A stretch of DNA of 64,000 nucleotides from an uncultured Pelagibacteraceae bacterium (GCA_902596355.1 CACJTS010000001.1:1-64000); one strand, 5' to 3'; counted from the stretch's first letter, positions 8,591-19,477 are shown. The notes: generated from the letters alone by a model not told the origin. A program made the numbers and translations.

Positions 8591-10498
8591 ATGAATTTAA
8601 AAAATCTAGCAATGTGGGGAATTATAGTTTTTTTAACTATAGGTCTTTACAACATGTTTAAAAACCCTCAGTCTAATATTAGGGGAGGAAATCAAATAAT
8701 ATTTTCAGATTTTTTGAATTCAGTTGAGAATGGTGAAGTTCTAAAAGTTGAAATTCAGGGAAATAACATTAAAGGTGTTTATTCAAATGGGAATTCTTTT
8801 TCAACCTATGCACCCAATGATCCAAATCTTATAGAAAAATTATCAGAGAAGGGTGTAAGCATTTCAGCAGCACCTTTAGAAGAAAAAATGCCCTCATTGT
8901 TTGGTGTACTTCTTTCATGGTTTCCAATGTTACTGCTTATTGCAGTTTGGATTTTCTTTATGAGACAAATGCAAGGTGGAAAAGGTGGAGCGATGGGTTT
9001 TGGGAAATCAAAAGCGAAAATGATGAACGAACTTAAAGGTAAAGTCACGTTTAATGATGTTGCAGGTGTAGAGGAGGCTAAAGAGGAAGTAGAAGAAATA
9101 GTAGAATTTTTAAAAGATCCTAAAAAATTTAGTAGGTTAGGTGGAAAAATTCCTAGAGGTGCTTTGCTTGTTGGTCCTCCAGGAACTGGTAAAACCTTAT
9201 TAGCTAGAGCAATTGCAGGTGAAGCGGGTGTTCCATTCTTCACTATTTCCGGTTCAGATTTTGTAGAGATGTTTGTTGGAGTAGGGGCATCTAGAGTGAG
9301 AGATATGTTTGACCAAGGTAAAAAAAATTCTCCATGTATAATTTTTATTGACGAAATCGATGCTGTTGGAAGAAGCAGAGGAGCTGGTTTAGGTGGTGGA
9401 AATGATGAGAGAGAACAAACATTAAATCAGTTGTTAGTTGAAATGGATGGTTTTGACACAAATGAAGGTGTCATTATTATTGCTGCAACAAATAGACCAG
9501 ATGTACTTGATCCAGCTTTGTTGCGACCTGGAAGATTTGATAGACAGGTAGTTGTTTCAAATCCAGATATCATTGGAAGAGAGAAAATTTTAAAGGTTCA
9601 TGTAAAAAAAATAAAAATGGCACCAGATGTTAATTTAAGAACAATTGCAAGAGGAACACCAGGTTTTTCAGGAGCTGATCTTGCAAATTTAGTCAATGAA
9701 GCCGCTTTATTGGCAGCAAGAAAAAATAAAAGAATAGTCACATTATTAGAATTTGAAGAAGCCAAAGATAAAGTGATGATGGGTGCTGAAAGACGTTCAA
9801 TGGTTATGACTGAAGACGAAAAAAAACTTACAGCATATCATGAAGGAGGTCATGCTTTAGTTTCTTTTAATATGCCAAGCTACGATCCAATACATAAAGC
9901 AACTATTATACCAAGAGGTAGAGCTCTTGGAATGGTAATGAACTTACCTGAGAGAGATAAACATGGTTATTCAATTAAATATCTTAAGGCAAGATTGGCA
10001 GTTTGTTTTGGAGGTAGAGTTGCTGAAGAATTAATTTTTGGAAAAGATAATATATCTACTGGTGCAGGTGGAGGAAATGGCTCAGATATTAACCAAGCTA
10101 CACAACTTGCAAGAGCTATGGTGACAAAATATGGTATGAGTGAGGAAATGGGCCCAGTAGAATATGGAGAAAATCAAGAAGAAGTATTTTTAGGAAGATC
10201 AGTTACTCAAACTCAATCCGTTTCAGAGGAAGTTGCTCAAAAAATTGATAAAGAAATAAGAAAACTTGTTGATGAGGGATATAATCAAGCTAAGAAAATT
10301 TTGACAGAAAAAATTGACGATTTACATAAAATCGCTAAGGCTCTTATAACTTATGAAACACTAACTGGTGAAGAAATAGAGAATATAATTAATAAGAATT
10401 TATATCCTAAGGATAAAGTTTTAGATAATCCAGAATCAAAAGATGATCAAGACTCAGCTTTGGGTGCGATGGGTTTAAAACCTAAAATTGTACATTAA
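8591..10498 (+). CDS. ftsH: FtsH, membrane-bound AAA+ zinc protease
   Basis: ATP-dependent inner-membrane protease that degrades misfolded membrane proteins and regulators such as RpoH in other proteobacteria. Two membrane helices (about residues 8-22 and 105-124) flank a periplasmic domain. Walker A GPPGTGKT is at 195-202, Walker B IIFIDEID near 250, the second region of homology is [22 protein letters not shown], and the zinc site HEGGH is near 416-420. Length of 635 residues is normal. It lies 63 bp after tilS. rpoH and hflKC, encoded in this window, are its likely substrate and partners. Confidence 0.98.
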   Translation: MNLKNLAMWGIIVFLTIGLYNMFKNPQSNIRGGNQIIFSDFLNSVENGEVLKVEIQGNNIKGVYSNGNSFSTYAPNDPNLIEKLSEKGVSISAAPLEEKMPSLFGVLLSWFPMLLLIAVWIFFMRQMQGGKGGAMGFGKSKAKMMNELKGKVTFNDVAGVEEAKEEVEEIVEFLKDPKKFSRLGGKIPRGALLVGPPGTGKTLLARAIAGEAGVPFFTISGSDFVEMFVGVGASRVRDMFDQGKKNSPCIIFIDEIDAVGRSRGAGLGGGNDEREQTLNQLLVEMDGFDTNEGVIIIAATNRPDVLDPALLRPGRFDRQVVVSNPDIIGREKILKVHVKKIKMAPDVNLRTIARGTPGFSGADLANLVNEAALLAARKNKRIVTLLEFEEAKDKVMMGAERRSMVMTEDEKKLTAYHEGGHALVSFNMPSYDPIHKATIIPRGRALGMVMNLPERDKHGYSIKYLKARLAVCFGGRVAEELIFGKDNISTGAGGGNGSDINQATQLARAMVTKYGMSEEMGPVEYGENQEEVFLGRSVTQTQSVSEEVAQKIDKEIRKLVDEGYNQAKKILTEKIDDLHKIAKALITYETLTGEEIENIINKNLYPKDKVLDNPESKDDQDSALGAMGLKPKIVH

Positions 10499-10504
10499 CA
10501 AATA

Positions 10505-11557
10505 ATGCAAAGATATTACACAAGAGCGTGTAATTTCTACTTTGGTAATCAATCAAAAATTTTAGTAAATAAAAAAAAATCAATTCCGTTACATCAGATT
10601 AAAGAGATATCCTTTGATCATATTGAGATTATTACAAGAAAAAGGATCAGAAGAATTTCTATAAATCAAGTCAAGAAATTACCAAATAAATTAAAAAAAA
10701 AAATAAATGCAGATATTAAAAAAATAAATACAAAAAAAATAAATTTTTCTAATTTTAATTTTAAAAAAATTCCAAATATTTTAGGAGTATTAAATCTTAC
10801 ACCTGACAGTTTTTCGGATGGAGGAAAGTTTAATAAAAAAAATAAGGGTATCGCTCATGCCATTAGTTTATACAAAAGTGGTGCATCCATAATAGATGTT
10901 GGAGGAGAGTCTACAAGACCAGGATCTATGCCTGTAAATGAAATGCAAGAATGGAATAGAATTAATAAAATATTAAAATCAATTGTAAAAAAAATACCAA
11001 TATCTTTAGACTCAAGAAAGTCCAGAATAATGGAAAATGGTATTAAAATGGGAGTTAAATTAATTAATGATGTTTCAGGATTAAGTTATGATCCCAAAAC
11101 AATAAATATTTTAAAAAAGTATAAAATTCCATTTGTAATACAGCATTCAGTTGGGACACCAGAAAATATGCAAAAGAACCCAAAATATAAAAATGAATTA
11201 TTAGATATATATGATTATTTTGAAGACAAGATTAAGTTAATAAGGTCTAAGGGTATTAAACATAATAATATAATTTTAGATCCTGGAATTGGATTTGGAA
11301 AAAATTTGAAACATAATATGAATCTTTTAAAACGTATTAGTATTTTTCATTCATTAGGTTTTCCTATACTAGTAGGTAATTCAAGAAAAAGATTTATTAA
11401 AGATGTATCAAAAAAAAATGACAGCAAAACAAGGATCGGTGGAACTATGGCCTCCTCAATACATCTTTTAATGCAAGGAATTCAGATTTTAAGAATTCAT
11501 GATGTTAATGAAGTTATGCAGGGTATTAAAGTTTTTAATGAGATAATCAAAAATTAA
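10505..11557 (+). CDS. folP: dihydropteroate synthase
   Basis: Joins 6-hydroxymethyl-dihydropterin pyrophosphate with p-aminobenzoate in folate synthesis. The TIM-barrel signatures are clear: GVLNLTPDSFSDGG near residue 93, DVGGESTRPGS near 137, then DPGIGFGK and VGNSRKRF. At 350 residues it is longer than E. coli FolP because of an approximately 90-residue Lys/Ile-rich N-terminal extension, a kind of extension I recall from other alphaproteobacterial DHPS proteins. The stop overlaps glmM by one base; the ftsH-folP-glmM order is also found in E. coli. Confidence 0.95.
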   Translation: MQRYYTRACNFYFGNQSKILVNKKKSIPLHQIKEISFDHIEIITRKRIRRISINQVKKLPNKLKKKINADIKKINTKKINFSNFNFKKIPNILGVLNLTPDSFSDGGKFNKKNKGIAHAISLYKSGASIIDVGGESTRPGSMPVNEMQEWNRINKILKSIVKKIPISLDSRKSRIMENGIKMGVKLINDVSGLSYDPKTINILKKYKIPFVIQHSVGTPENMQKNPKYKNELLDIYDYFEDKIKLIRSKGIKHNNIILDPGIGFGKNLKHNMNLLKRISIFHSLGFPILVGNSRKRFIKDVSKKNDSKTRIGGTMASSIHLLMQGIQILRIHDVNEVMQGIKVFNEIIKN

Positions 11558-12888
11558 TGACAAAAAAATATTTTGGAACAGATGGAATCAGAGGAGCAGT
11601 TAATAGCAAATATATAAATGGAGATATGTTCTTTAAATTTGGACTTGCTAGCGGAACATATTTTAAATCTCAAAAAAAAAGAAAACAAACAGCAATAATT
11701 GCCAAAGATACTAGATTATCTGGATATGCACTTGAACCAGCTCTTGTTTCAGGCTTGGCTTCAGCTGGCATGCATGTTTATACCCTAGGACCTCTGCCAA
11801 CTAATGGGTTGGCTATGCTAACAAAAGAAATGAAGGCTAACATGGGTATAATGATCACCGCCTCTCACAATCCACATTTTGACAATGGTTTAAAATTGTT
11901 TGGCCCTGATGGAATGAAATTATCAGATAAAATTGAAAAAAAAATTGAGGGACTTATAGATAAGAAAATCTCAAAAAACCTATCGCATTCTGAAAAATTA
12001 GGAAGAGTAAAAAGATTAGAAACAGGTACCAAAAAATATATTAAAATATTAAAAAAAAATTTTACAAAAGAGTTCAATTTAAGAGGACTAAGAATAGTAA
12101 TTGATTGTGCAAATGGTGCTGGTTATAAAGCAGGTCCTGAATTATTGAAATCGTTAGGAGCTAAAGTCATAGCAATAGGAGTAAAACCAAATGGTTTAAA
12201 TATTAATAAAAAGTGTGGATCAACTTTTCCAAGAAAAATCAGATCAGCTGTAAAAAAATATAGAGCACATATTGGAATATCTCTAGATGGAGATGCTGAC
12301 AGAATTATAATGTGTGATGAAAATAGTAATATTATAGATGGAGATCAAATTATAGCTGCTTTAGCAACAAGATGGAAAAATAAAAAAATGTTAAAAGGGG
12401 GAGTTGTTGGAACATTAATGTCAAATTATGGACTAGAAAAATATTTAAAATTAAAAGGAATAAAATTTATAAGGGCAAATGTTGGAGACAGATATGTTAA
12501 AGAAAAAATGCAAAAAAATAAGTTTAATTTAGGCGGTGAACAATCGGGACATATTATTTTAGGTAAATTTGCAACTACAGGAGATGGTTTACTAGTAGCT
12601 TTGGAGGCTCTTTTTGCTTTAAGAAAAGGAAAAAAGGCAAGTGAATTTTTTGAACAATTTAAGAAAATACCTCAGCTCTTAGAAAATATAGAAGTAAAAG
12701 ATAAAAATATTATTAATAAACCAGAGATAAAAAAAATTATAAAAAATGCAGACAAATTAATAAAAGGTAAAGGAAGAATTTTAGTTAGAAAATCAGGAAC
12801 GGAATCTAAAATAAGAGTTATGGGGGAAAGCGAAAATAAAGCTCTTTTATATAAATGTGTAAATATGATTACGAAAAAAATTAAATAA
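11557..12888 (+). CDS. glmM: phosphoglucosamine mutase
   Basis: Interconverts glucosamine-6-phosphate and glucosamine-1-phosphate on the way to UDP-GlcNAc for peptidoglycan and lipopolysaccharide. It begins with KYFGTDGIRG. The phosphoserine loop TASHNPHFDNGLK is near 101-113, the metal-binding DGDADR near 242, the sugar-binding GGEQSGH near 324, and the phosphate-binding RKSGTESKIRVM near the C-terminus. Length is 443 residues, as expected. The start codon shares one base with the folP stop. Confidence 0.97.
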   Translation: MTKKYFGTDGIRGAVNSKYINGDMFFKFGLASGTYFKSQKKRKQTAIIAKDTRLSGYALEPALVSGLASAGMHVYTLGPLPTNGLAMLTKEMKANMGIMITASHNPHFDNGLKLFGPDGMKLSDKIEKKIEGLIDKKISKNLSHSEKLGRVKRLETGTKKYIKILKKNFTKEFNLRGLRIVIDCANGAGYKAGPELLKSLGAKVIAIGVKPNGLNINKKCGSTFPRKIRSAVKKYRAHIGISLDGDADRIIMCDENSNIIDGDQIIAALATRWKNKKMLKGGVVGTLMSNYGLEKYLKLKGIKFIRANVGDRYVKEKMQKNKFNLGGEQSGHIILGKFATTGDGLLVALEALFALRKGKKASEFFEQFKKIPQLLENIEVKDKNIINKPEIKKIIKNADKLIKGKGRILVRKSGTESKIRVMGESENKALLYKCVNMITKKIK

Positions 12889-12889
12889 A

Positions 12890-13702
12890 TTGAAACCAAA
12901 TTCTAAAATTTTAATTATTGCAGGATCCGACTCATCTGGTGGAGCAGGTATTCAAGCTGATATAAAAACCGTTACTGCTCTAGGTTCTTATGCAATGACA
13001 GCAATAACTGCAGTTACATCACAAAATACCACAGGTGTAAAATCAATTGTTGGGATTAATCCAAAAGAAATTTTTGATCAAATTATTTATAGTTGTAAAG
13101 ATATAAGACCAGATGCAATAAAAATTGGTATGCTGCATTCTTCGGATGTTATTAAAATGGTAATAAAGGCTTTAGATATAATTAAAGTTAAAAAAATTGT
13201 TTTAGATCCAGTTATGGTCGCTAAAGGGGGATCTAAATTGATCAATACTAGAGCAATTCAATTGCTTAAATTAAAATTAATTAAAAAGGTATCAATTGTT
13301 ACTCCAAATATACCTGAAGCAGAAATTTTGACTAAAACAAAAATTTTAACAACAGAGGATATGATTTATGCCGCTAACAAGCTTATAGGATTAGGAGCTA
13401 AAAATGTATTAATTAAAGGTGGTCATTTAAAATATAAAAATGTTAGAGATATTTTTTTAAACAAAAAAGATATAGAAATCTTTAATAGTGAGCGTTATAG
13501 AACAAAGAATACGCATGGCACAGGTTGTACATTGTCTAGCGCAGTTACAACATTTATATCATGTGGAAAAACAGTAAAGAATTCTTGTGAGCTCGGAATT
13601 AAGTATGTAAATTCAGCAATTAAATCAAACCCGAAATATGGAAAAGGTCATGGCCCAATTAACCATCTCATTTCCTTAAAAGTAAACAGAAAATTTAAAT
13701 AA
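12890..13702 (+). CDS. thiD: hydroxymethylpyrimidine/phosphomethylpyrimidine kinase
   Basis: Phosphorylates HMP and HMP-phosphate for thiamine synthesis or salvage. It is a ribokinase-fold enzyme starting at a TTG one base after glm[22 protein letters not shown] matches the ThiD N-terminus, with DPVMVAKGG near 103 and the catalytic GTGCTLSS near 208. Length is 270 residues. SAR11 cells are known to need exogenous HMP because they lack thiC, so a ThiD kinase would feed imported HMP into thiamine; that link is established for cultured SAR11, not shown here. Its stop overlaps purA by one base. Confidence 0.93.
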   Translation: MKPNSKILIIAGSDSSGGAGIQADIKTVTALGSYAMTAITAVTSQNTTGVKSIVGINPKEIFDQIIYSCKDIRPDAIKIGMLHSSDVIKMVIKALDIIKVKKIVLDPVMVAKGGSKLINTRAIQLLKLKLIKKVSIVTPNIPEAEILTKTKILTTEDMIYAANKLIGLGAKNVLIKGGHLKYKNVRDIFLNKKDIEIFNSERYRTKNTHGTGCTLSSAVTTFISCGKTVKNSCELGIKYVNSAIKSNPKYGKGHGPINHLISLKVNRKFK

Positions 13703-14994
13703 TGAAAAATATAGTCGTTGTTGGATCTCAATGGGGTGACGAAGGTAAAGGAAAAATTGTTGATTGGTTATCTGAACAGGCTGACGTAGTAATAAGATTC
13801 CAAGGAGGTCACAATGCTGGCCATACTTTAGTGATTGATGGTGTTACATATAAATTGAGATTACTGCCATCTGGAATAGTTAGAAAAGGTAAAATATCAA
13901 TTATTGGCAACGGAGTTGTCGTTGATCCATGGGCTTTATTAGAGGAAATAGAAGAAATAAAATCTAAAGGCGTAGAAGTAAATGTAAATAATTTTATTAT
14001 TTCGGAGTCTGCAAATTTAATTTTGCCTTTTCATAGAGAAATGGATGAGATTAGAGAGGATGCAGCAGGAAAAAGCAAAATAGGGACTACAAGACGTGGA
14101 ATTGGACCAGCATACGAAGATAAAGTTGGAAGAAGATCTATAAGAGTTATGGATCTAAGATCTGAAAAAAATTTAGATCAAAGACTCGACTCCGTATTAG
14201 TTCATCACAATGCGATAAGAAAAGGACTAGGAAAAAAAATTTTTGAAAAAGATCAGCTTAAATCTGATTTGCTTAAAATAGCACCTAAAATATTAGAATT
14301 CTCTCAGCCAGTTTGGCTAAAGATTGATCAATTTAAAAAACAAAAAAAGAAAATTTTATTCGAAGGAGCCCAAGGTATTTTACTTGATGTGGATCATGGA
14401 ACCTATCCTTTCGTAACCTCATCTAATACTGTTGCTTCAAGCGCAGCAACAGGAACTGGTTGTGGCCCTAATTCGATAAATTATGTTCTTGGCATTACAA
14501 AAGCTTATACAACAAGAGTTGGAGAGGGACCTTTCCCTACTGAGTTAACAGATAATATCGGTGAACTTTTAGGAACACGCGGAAAGGAATTTGGAACTGT
14601 AACAAGTAGAAAAAGAAGATGTGGATGGTTCGATGGTGTTTTAGTTAGGCAAACTATTAAAGTCTCAGGGATTGATGGTATCGCTTTAACAAAATTAGAT
14701 GTACTTGATGAATTAGATGAAATTAAAATGTGTATTGCTTACGATCTTGATGGCAAAAGATTAGATTATTTACCTGCCGCTGTAGAAGACCAGATAAAAA
14801 TAAAACCAATTTATGAAACTTTTCCAGGTTGGAAAGTTTCTACAAGTGGAGTCAAAAATATGGGCTCATTACCTGAAAATGCAAAAAAATATATTTTTGC
14901 TGTTGAAGATTTTATTGGTGCAAAAGTTTCAAGTATATCAACTAGTCCAGAAAGAGATGATACTATTTTAATTGAAAACCCTTTTGAAGTTTAA
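13702..14994 (+). CDS. purA: adenylosuccinate synthetase
   Basis: Makes adenylosuccinate from IMP, aspartate and GTP in AMP synthesis. The P-loop-like [16 protein letters not shown] opens the protein (near residue 8), followed by [24 protein letters not shown] near 128, [20 protein letters not shown] near 221, and [14 protein letters not shown] near 299. Length is 430 residues, standard. It starts inside the thiD stop codon and ends convergently with rpoH, the two stop codons overlapping. Confidence 0.98.
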   Translation: MKNIVVVGSQWGDEGKGKIVDWLSEQADVVIRFQGGHNAGHTLVIDGVTYKLRLLPSGIVRKGKISIIGNGVVVDPWALLEEIEEIKSKGVEVNVNNFIISESANLILPFHREMDEIREDAAGKSKIGTTRRGIGPAYEDKVGRRSIRVMDLRSEKNLDQRLDSVLVHHNAIRKGLGKKIFEKDQLKSDLLKIAPKILEFSQPVWLKIDQFKKQKKKILFEGAQGILLDVDHGTYPFVTSSNTVASSAATGTGCGPNSINYVLGITKAYTTRVGEGPFPTELTDNIGELLGTRGKEFGTVTSRKRRCGWFDGVLVRQTIKVSGIDGIALTKLDVLDELDEIKMCIAYDLDGKRLDYLPAAVEDQIKIKPIYETFPGWKVSTSGVKNMGSLPENAKKYIFAVEDFIGAKVSSISTSPERDDTILIENPFEV

Positions 14995-15884
14995 TTTGCG
15001 GGTAAAAGATTTTTTGATTTAGCTAATAGAAGCATATGCTTTTGGAGCTTTTCAAATGCTTTATTTTCTATTTGTCTAACTCTTTCTCTGCTAATTTTAT
15101 ATTTTTTACTTAAATCTTCTAGTGTAGTTGGGTCATCATTTAGTCTTCTTGAGTATAAAATCTCTCTTTCTCTATCGTTAAGAACTTTAATAGAGTCTTT
15201 TAATAAATCTTTTCTTTGCTCCATTTCCTCGTGGTGAGCAAATTTTAAGTCATGATCAAGTTCTTTATCAACCAACCAGTCTTGCCATTCATCGCCATCT
15301 TCCCCAACTTGAGCATTTAGCGAGAACTCCTTTCCAGAAAGTCTTCTATTCATTGAAACGACTTCTTCTTTACTTACATCTAGCTTATTAGCTATATGAT
15401 CAACGTGTTCATCTCTTAAGTCTCCTTCAGTTTCTGGAGAAATCTGATTTTTAATTTTCTTTAAATTAAAAAATAATTTTTTTTGAGCAGTAGTAGTTCC
15501 AATTTTGACAAGACTCCAAGATCTTAAAATATATTCTTGAATAGAAGCCTTAATCCACCACATTGCATAAGTCGCCAATCTAAAACCTTTTTCTGGTTCA
15601 AATTTCTTAACAGCTTGCATAAGACCTACATTTCCCTCTGAAATCATCTCATTAACAGGCAAACCATATCCCTTATAGCCCATAGCAATCTTTGCAACTA
15701 ATCTTAAGTGACTAGTGACTAGTTTTTCTGCAGCTTTAATATTACCAGTCGTTTTCCAATTTTTTGCTAGCATATATTCCTCTTCTGCAGCTAACATCGG
15801 AAATTTTTTTATCTGCTCTAAATATGCAGATAGCCCACCTTCATTAGAAAGGGTTGGCAGATTGTTGCTCATTGTTGTGCTCAT
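14991..15884 (-). CDS. rpoH: RNA polymerase sigma factor RpoH (heat-shock sigma-32)
   Basis: Directs RNA polymerase to heat-shock promoters. It is a sigma-70 family protein: region 2 has [19 protein letters not shown] and [17 protein letters not shown], followed by the RpoH box [10 protein letters not shown] that separates RpoH from RpoD, and region 4 has the helix-turn-helix [17 protein letters not shown]. Length is 297 residues. It lies downstream of rluD on the same strand with a 44-base gap, and its stop codon overlaps that of purA. An alternative start 12 bases later is possible. Cultured SAR11 strains are reported to carry only RpoD and RpoH. Confidence 0.97.
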   Translation of the reverse strand: MSTTMSNNLPTLSNEGGLSAYLEQIKKFPMLAAEEEYMLAKNWKTTGNIKAAEKLVTSHLRLVAKIAMGYKGYGLPVNEMISEGNVGLMQAVKKFEPEKGFRLATYAMWWIKASIQEYILRSWSLVKIGTTTAQKKLFFNLKKIKNQISPETEGDLRDEHVDHIANKLDVSKEEVVSMNRRLSGKEFSLNAQVGEDGDEWQDWLVDKELDHDLKFAHHEEMEQRKDLLKDSIKVLNDREREILYSRRLNDDPTTLEDLSKKYKISRERVRQIENKAFEKLQKHMLLLAKSKNLLPAN

Positions 15885-15928
15885 AGCAGTGTTTATTTAA
15901 TTAATTATACCTAATTTTCAATAATTTA

Positions 15929-16906
15929 TTATTCAGTGTTTCTAAGCATTTTTAGAATATTATTTAGATCTTGTGGCAAAAGTGAGGAAAAAATCAACTC
16001 TTTCTTAGTACGTGGATGTATAAATCCTAAAGTTTTTGCATGCAGGAATTGTCTATTTAATTTAGTAATCGAATTTTGGATATCTAAATCAATATTTTTT
16101 AATTTTTTATATTTTTTTTTATATTTATCATCTCCAACTAGACTATTGCCTTTATAATTCATATGAACTCTTATCTGATGTGTTCTTCCTGTTTCTAATT
16201 TACATTCAACCAAACTTAAAGTTGGCGTTTTCTGATTTTCAAAAATTTCAAGTGTTTTATAATTTGTTATAGCTTTCTTACCTTTAGAACTGCTAACTTC
16301 CATAAGTTGTCTATTTTTTGAACTTCGAGTTATAAATGTTTCAATCCTTCCTGAAGAAGGTCTTAATTTTCCCCATATTAAAAGTTGGTACTCTCTAATA
16401 ATTGTATGATCACTAAATTGTTTTGATAAATTTTCATGAGTTTCATTGTTTTTTGCAATTACAACTAAACCGGATGTGTTTTTATCAATTCTATGAACAA
16501 TACCAGGTCTTAACTCATCACCTATATTTGATAAAGAGTTTTTATCATAATACATCAATGCATTAACAATTGTTTTATCGTAATTTCCAGCCCCTGGATG
16601 CATGATTATTCCGGCAGGTTTATTAATTATTAATAGATCATTATCTTCGTATACTATTTCTAATTTAAATTCGTAAGGTTTAAGTGATGCTATTTCAGGC
16701 TTAGGAATCCTAAGATTTATTGAGTCACCAATTGAAACCTTTTTTGAAGGACTTTTAATTATTTCATTATTTAGTGTTAACTTTTCTTTCAAAATTAAAT
16801 TTTTTATTCTAGTTCTACTAATTAATTCCTCTCTTTTGTTAATTAAAACATCAACCCTTAAATTCTTCTCATCTTCTTTGACTATAAAATTAATGTTTTT
16901 TTCCAT
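15929..16906 (-). CDS. rluD: 23S rRNA pseudouridine synthase, RluD family
   Basis: Converts uridines in large-subunit rRNA to pseudouridine (positions 1911/1915/1917 for E. coli RluD). An S4 RNA-binding domain occupies the N-terminus (about residues 13-60, with SRTRIKNLILKEKLTLN). The catalytic domain has the GIVHRIDKNTSGLVVIAKN motif, whose Asp is the nucleophile, and GRTHQIRVHM. Length is 325 residues. It precedes rpoH on the same strand, an arrangement common in Alphaproteobacteria. RluC is the main alternative. Confidence 0.92.
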   Translation of the reverse strand: MEKNINFIVKEDEKNLRVDVLINKREELISRTRIKNLILKEKLTLNNEIIKSPSKKVSIGDSINLRIPKPEIASLKPYEFKLEIVYEDNDLLIINKPAGIIMHPGAGNYDKTIVNALMYYDKNSLSNIGDELRPGIVHRIDKNTSGLVVIAKNNETHENLSKQFSDHTIIREYQLLIWGKLRPSSGRIETFITRSSKNRQLMEVSSSKGKKAITNYKTLEIFENQKTPTLSLVECKLETGRTHQIRVHMNYKGNSLVGDDKYKKKYKKLKNIDLDIQNSITKLNRQFLHAKTLGFIHPRTKKELIFSSLLPQDLNNILKMLRNTE

Positions 16907-16929
16907 AAAATATAATATTAATACTAAAT

Positions 16930-17006
16930 GCGCTTGTAGCTCAACTGGATAGAGCGCCTGACTTCGGATCAGGAGGTTCTGGGTTCGACTCCTAGCAGGC
17001 GCACCA
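16930..17006 (+). tRNA. tRNA-Arg, anticodon TCG, CCA encoded
   Basis: A 77-base cloverleaf reads directly from the sequence. The acceptor arms GCGCTTG and CAGGCGC pair with one G-T, the D arm is GCTC...GAGC, and the anticodon stem CCTGA/TCAGG holds the loop CTTCGGA with anticodon TCG. The T arm is CTGGG/CCTAG with loop TTCGACT. Discriminator A is followed by an encoded CCA. It lies between the 5' end of rluD and the 3' end of the ABC-2 permease gene, on the strand opposite to both. A TATAAT at 16911-16916 sits at a suitable distance to be its -10 box. Confidence 0.97.
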
Positions 17007-17008
17007 AT

Positions 17009-17800
17009 TTATTCACCTATATTTATTAAAGTTCCTTTATCTCTTGCTTTATCGAAAGAGTAATAAAATACAAATATTGATAAAAATAAATAAAATCCGT
17101 TTAGATAGATTGCATTTACGATATTTTCATAATTCACCATTCCATTAACTAAAATATTTCTAGTCTCTTCAAAAATATAAACTAAAGGCAATGCGAAAGC
17201 GATTGATTGGAAAATTTCTGGTAATGTTTCAACTGGATAGTAAATACAGCCAAAAGGGGCCAATAAAAACATAGTTGACCACGCAATATTCTCAAAAGAT
17301 GGTCCAAATCTTAGCAATCCTGCTGAAACAAATAGACCAAGTGTTATTCCAAATAAATACAGACTTAAGAAAAGAAATGCCAAAGGAAGACCAAGTTTTA
17401 ATAAAGAGATGCCAAACAATGGAGAAGTTAATAATATAGCTGGGATCAAGCCAATTAACGCTCTTATCAAAGCAGTAAAAACTAGAGAGACAATTATCTC
17501 GCTAATTTTCATCGGTGCAATAAATAGATTTGTAAAATTTCTACTCCAAATTTCCTCCAAAAATAACATATTAAAGCCAATACTAGTTCTAAATAAAAAA
17601 TCATAAAGAATTGCACATGAAAGTATAACTCCTACCGCGCCACTGTAATAAGAGCTGTGAGCTGCAAAAAAATTGGAAATAAATCCCCAAAGAGTAATTT
17701 GAATTGAGGGCCAATAAATTAAATCTAATATTCTTGGAAATGATCTAGTAATTAAATAAAAGTGTCTTAAAAAAAGACCGTAAATTCTAATTAAATTCAT
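17009..17800 (-). CDS. ABC-2 type transporter permease
   Basis: Inner-membrane permease with about six hydrophobic segments spread over 263 residues (near 25-50, 55-75, 105-135, 140-165, 170-195 and 230-252). It has the fold of ABC-2 exporters such as YadH/NodJ. The partner ATPase gene lies directly upstream, 2 bp away on the same strand, so together they form an export-type ABC pair with no binding protein. The exported substrate cannot be deduced. The 3' end lies only 2 bp from the tRNA-Arg gene on the other strand. Confidence 0.85.
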   Translation of the reverse strand: MNLIRIYGLFLRHFYLITRSFPRILDLIYWPSIQITLWGFISNFFAAHSSYYSGAVGVILSCAILYDFLFRTSIGFNMLFLEEIWSRNFTNLFIAPMKISEIIVSLVFTALIRALIGLIPAILLTSPLFGISLLKLGLPLAFLFLSLYLFGITLGLFVSAGLLRFGPSFENIAWSTMFLLAPFGCIYYPVETLPEIFQSIAFALPLVYIFEETRNILVNGMVNYENIVNAIYLNGFYLFLSIFVFYYSFDKARDKGTLINIGE

Positions 17801-17802
17801 TT

Positions 17803-18525
17803 TTATTTTCTCGCAATTTCTAAAAATACTTCCTCTAAATTTTTTCTTCCATATTTTGTTATTAGATCTTCAGGAGTTCCCCTATCCACTATTAAACCAT
17901 CTTTCATCATTAGAACAGAGCTACATAATCTGTTTACTTCTTCCATATTATGAGAGGCAAGTAAAACTGATATTTTTTTTTCCTTTTTGTAATCCTCCAG
18001 AAAAGATCTTACAAAGTCACCAGTTTCAGGGTCTAATGAAGCAGTGGGTTCATCCAACAAAAGGACTGTCGGATCATTTATTAAAGCTTTAGCAAGACTT
18101 ACTCTATTTTTTTGTCCAGAAGAAAGTTCTCCAGTGATTTTGTTTAAAAGGTCTTTTAACCTTAGTTTATTTGCAAGGTAATCTATTCGATCATTTAAAT
18201 TTTGAATGTTATATAATTTTCCATAAACAATTAAATTTTGTTTAACTTTAAGTTTTTTAGGTAATTCAATGTATGGTGAAATAAAATTCATTTTATGAAG
18301 AAGCAAAATTTTATTTTTTTCAATATTCATTCCGTTGATTAAAACCTCACCACTACTTGGTTTTAATAATCCCAATATCATTCCAATAGTTGTAGTTTTT
18401 CCACATCCATTAGGCCCCAATAAACCAACCATTTCATTTTCATTAATTTTAAAATTTATGTTAGTTACTGCTTCTTTATCTTTATATTTTTTTGAAAGAT
18501 TGATTACTTCAATAGAATTTATCAT
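17803..18525 (-). CDS. ABC-2 transporter ATP-binding protein (YadG/CcmA-like)
   Basis: Nucleotide-binding subunit for the adjacent ABC-2 permease. Walker A GPNGCGKTT is near 36-44, the signature LSSGQKNR near 135-142, Walker B VLLLDEPTASLD near 155-166, and the switch His is in LLASHNME near 189. Length is 240 residues, one ABC domain. The start shares a base with the stop of the upstream sua5-like gene, indicating a three-gene transcription unit on the minus strand. Substrate unknown. Confidence 0.9.
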   Translation of the reverse strand: MINSIEVINLSKKYKDKEAVTNINFKINENEMVGLLGPNGCGKTTTIGMILGLLKPSSGEVLINGMNIEKNKILLLHKMNFISPYIELPKKLKVKQNLIVYGKLYNIQNLNDRIDYLANKLRLKDLLNKITGELSSGQKNRVSLAKALINDPTVLLLDEPTASLDPETGDFVRSFLEDYKKEKKISVLLASHNMEEVNRLCSSVLMMKDGLIVDRGTPEDLITKYGRKNLEEVFLEIARK

Positions 18526-19457
18526 TAATACTTAGAGGCTCTCCTTAACCTATCGTTAATAGTTTTGCCAAGACCTTTGCTTGGTATCATCTCGACTGCA
18601 ATCTTTTTAAAACCATTTTTTTTAATTTTTCTTAAAGTTGAATATAAATTTTTAGCAGCCTCATCGAGATTTTTCACTTTAGATAAGTAATAATAGTTTT
18701 TTAATTTTGGTTTTCTCTTTTTTATTAATAAATAAGCTTCATCTTTTTTTGGTTTTTTAACATTAATTCTTAAAGGTATCCCAGGTGAATAATGTAGCGG
18801 AAATAAACCAGGTGATAATTTTTTTTTTGAATTTGTATTAATTAATAATTTTTTTTTTAAAACATTTTCAATTTTTTTAATATCTAGCCCTCCATATCTT
18901 AAAAGCGAGGGTTTTTTTAAAAGACTTAATATTGTGGACTCAACTCCTATTTTGCTTTTACCTCCATTTAAAATATATTTTATTTTTGAACCAAATTCCT
19001 CTTTTACATCAGATGGTTTAACTGAACTTAATCTTGAAGATATATTTGCGCTAGGTGCAGCTACTGGATAATCTAAATTTTTTAATAAATTTCTGAACAA
19101 TTTATGTTTAGGAAAACGTACAGCAATACTTTTTTTATTATTAGTGACAAATTTTGATATTTTGGAGTTATTTTTTAATTTCAAAACATAAGTTATTGGT
19201 CCTGGAGAGAATTTTTTGTAAAGTTTATCTAAATTAGAGTTAGTATCACAGTCTACTTTAAGTCTATCGATACTATAGTAATGGACAATAAGAGGATTGT
19301 TTAAAGGTCTTTTTTTAAGAATAAATATTTTCTTAACGGCATTATTCGAGTATGCGTTTGCAGCAAGTCCATAAACAGTTTCTGTCGGTACTGCAACACA
19401 ATGATTATTATCTAAATATTTTTTTGCTTTTTTGATATTTGATTGAATAGATTTCAT
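18525..19457 (-). CDS. threonylcarbamoyl-AMP synthase, Sua5 type
   Basis: Makes threonylcarbamoyl-AMP from threonine, bicarbonate and ATP, the first step of t6A37 modification in ANN-reading tRNAs. The YrdC domain (about residues 1-195) has VPTETVYGLAANAY, KKRPLNNPLIVH and VAAPSANISSR. A C-terminal Sua5 domain follows after the LSPGLFPLHYSPG linker and ends with KTINDRLRRASK. At 310 residues it is the long Sua5 form, not the short TsaC of E. coli. It heads the minus-strand unit containing the ABC-2 pair and is divergent from xseB. Confidence 0.92.
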   Translation of the reverse strand: MKSIQSNIKKAKKYLDNNHCVAVPTETVYGLAANAYSNNAVKKIFILKKRPLNNPLIVHYYSIDRLKVDCDTNSNLDKLYKKFSPGPITYVLKLKNNSKISKFVTNNKKSIAVRFPKHKLFRNLLKNLDYPVAAPSANISSRLSSVKPSDVKEEFGSKIKYILNGGKSKIGVESTILSLLKKPSLLRYGGLDIKKIENVLKKKLLINTNSKKKLSPGLFPLHYSPGIPLRINVKKPKKDEAYLLIKKRKPKLKNYYYLSKVKNLDEAAKNLYSTLRKIKKNGFKKIAVEMIPSKGLGKTINDRLRRASKY

Positions 19458-19477
19458 GTATTAATAATTATTATTAT

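Noticed and set aside
16930-17006. tRNA-Arg as an attachment site with an adjacent island
   Set aside because: No integrase, no direct repeat of the tRNA 3' end, and ordinary housekeeping genes on both sides.
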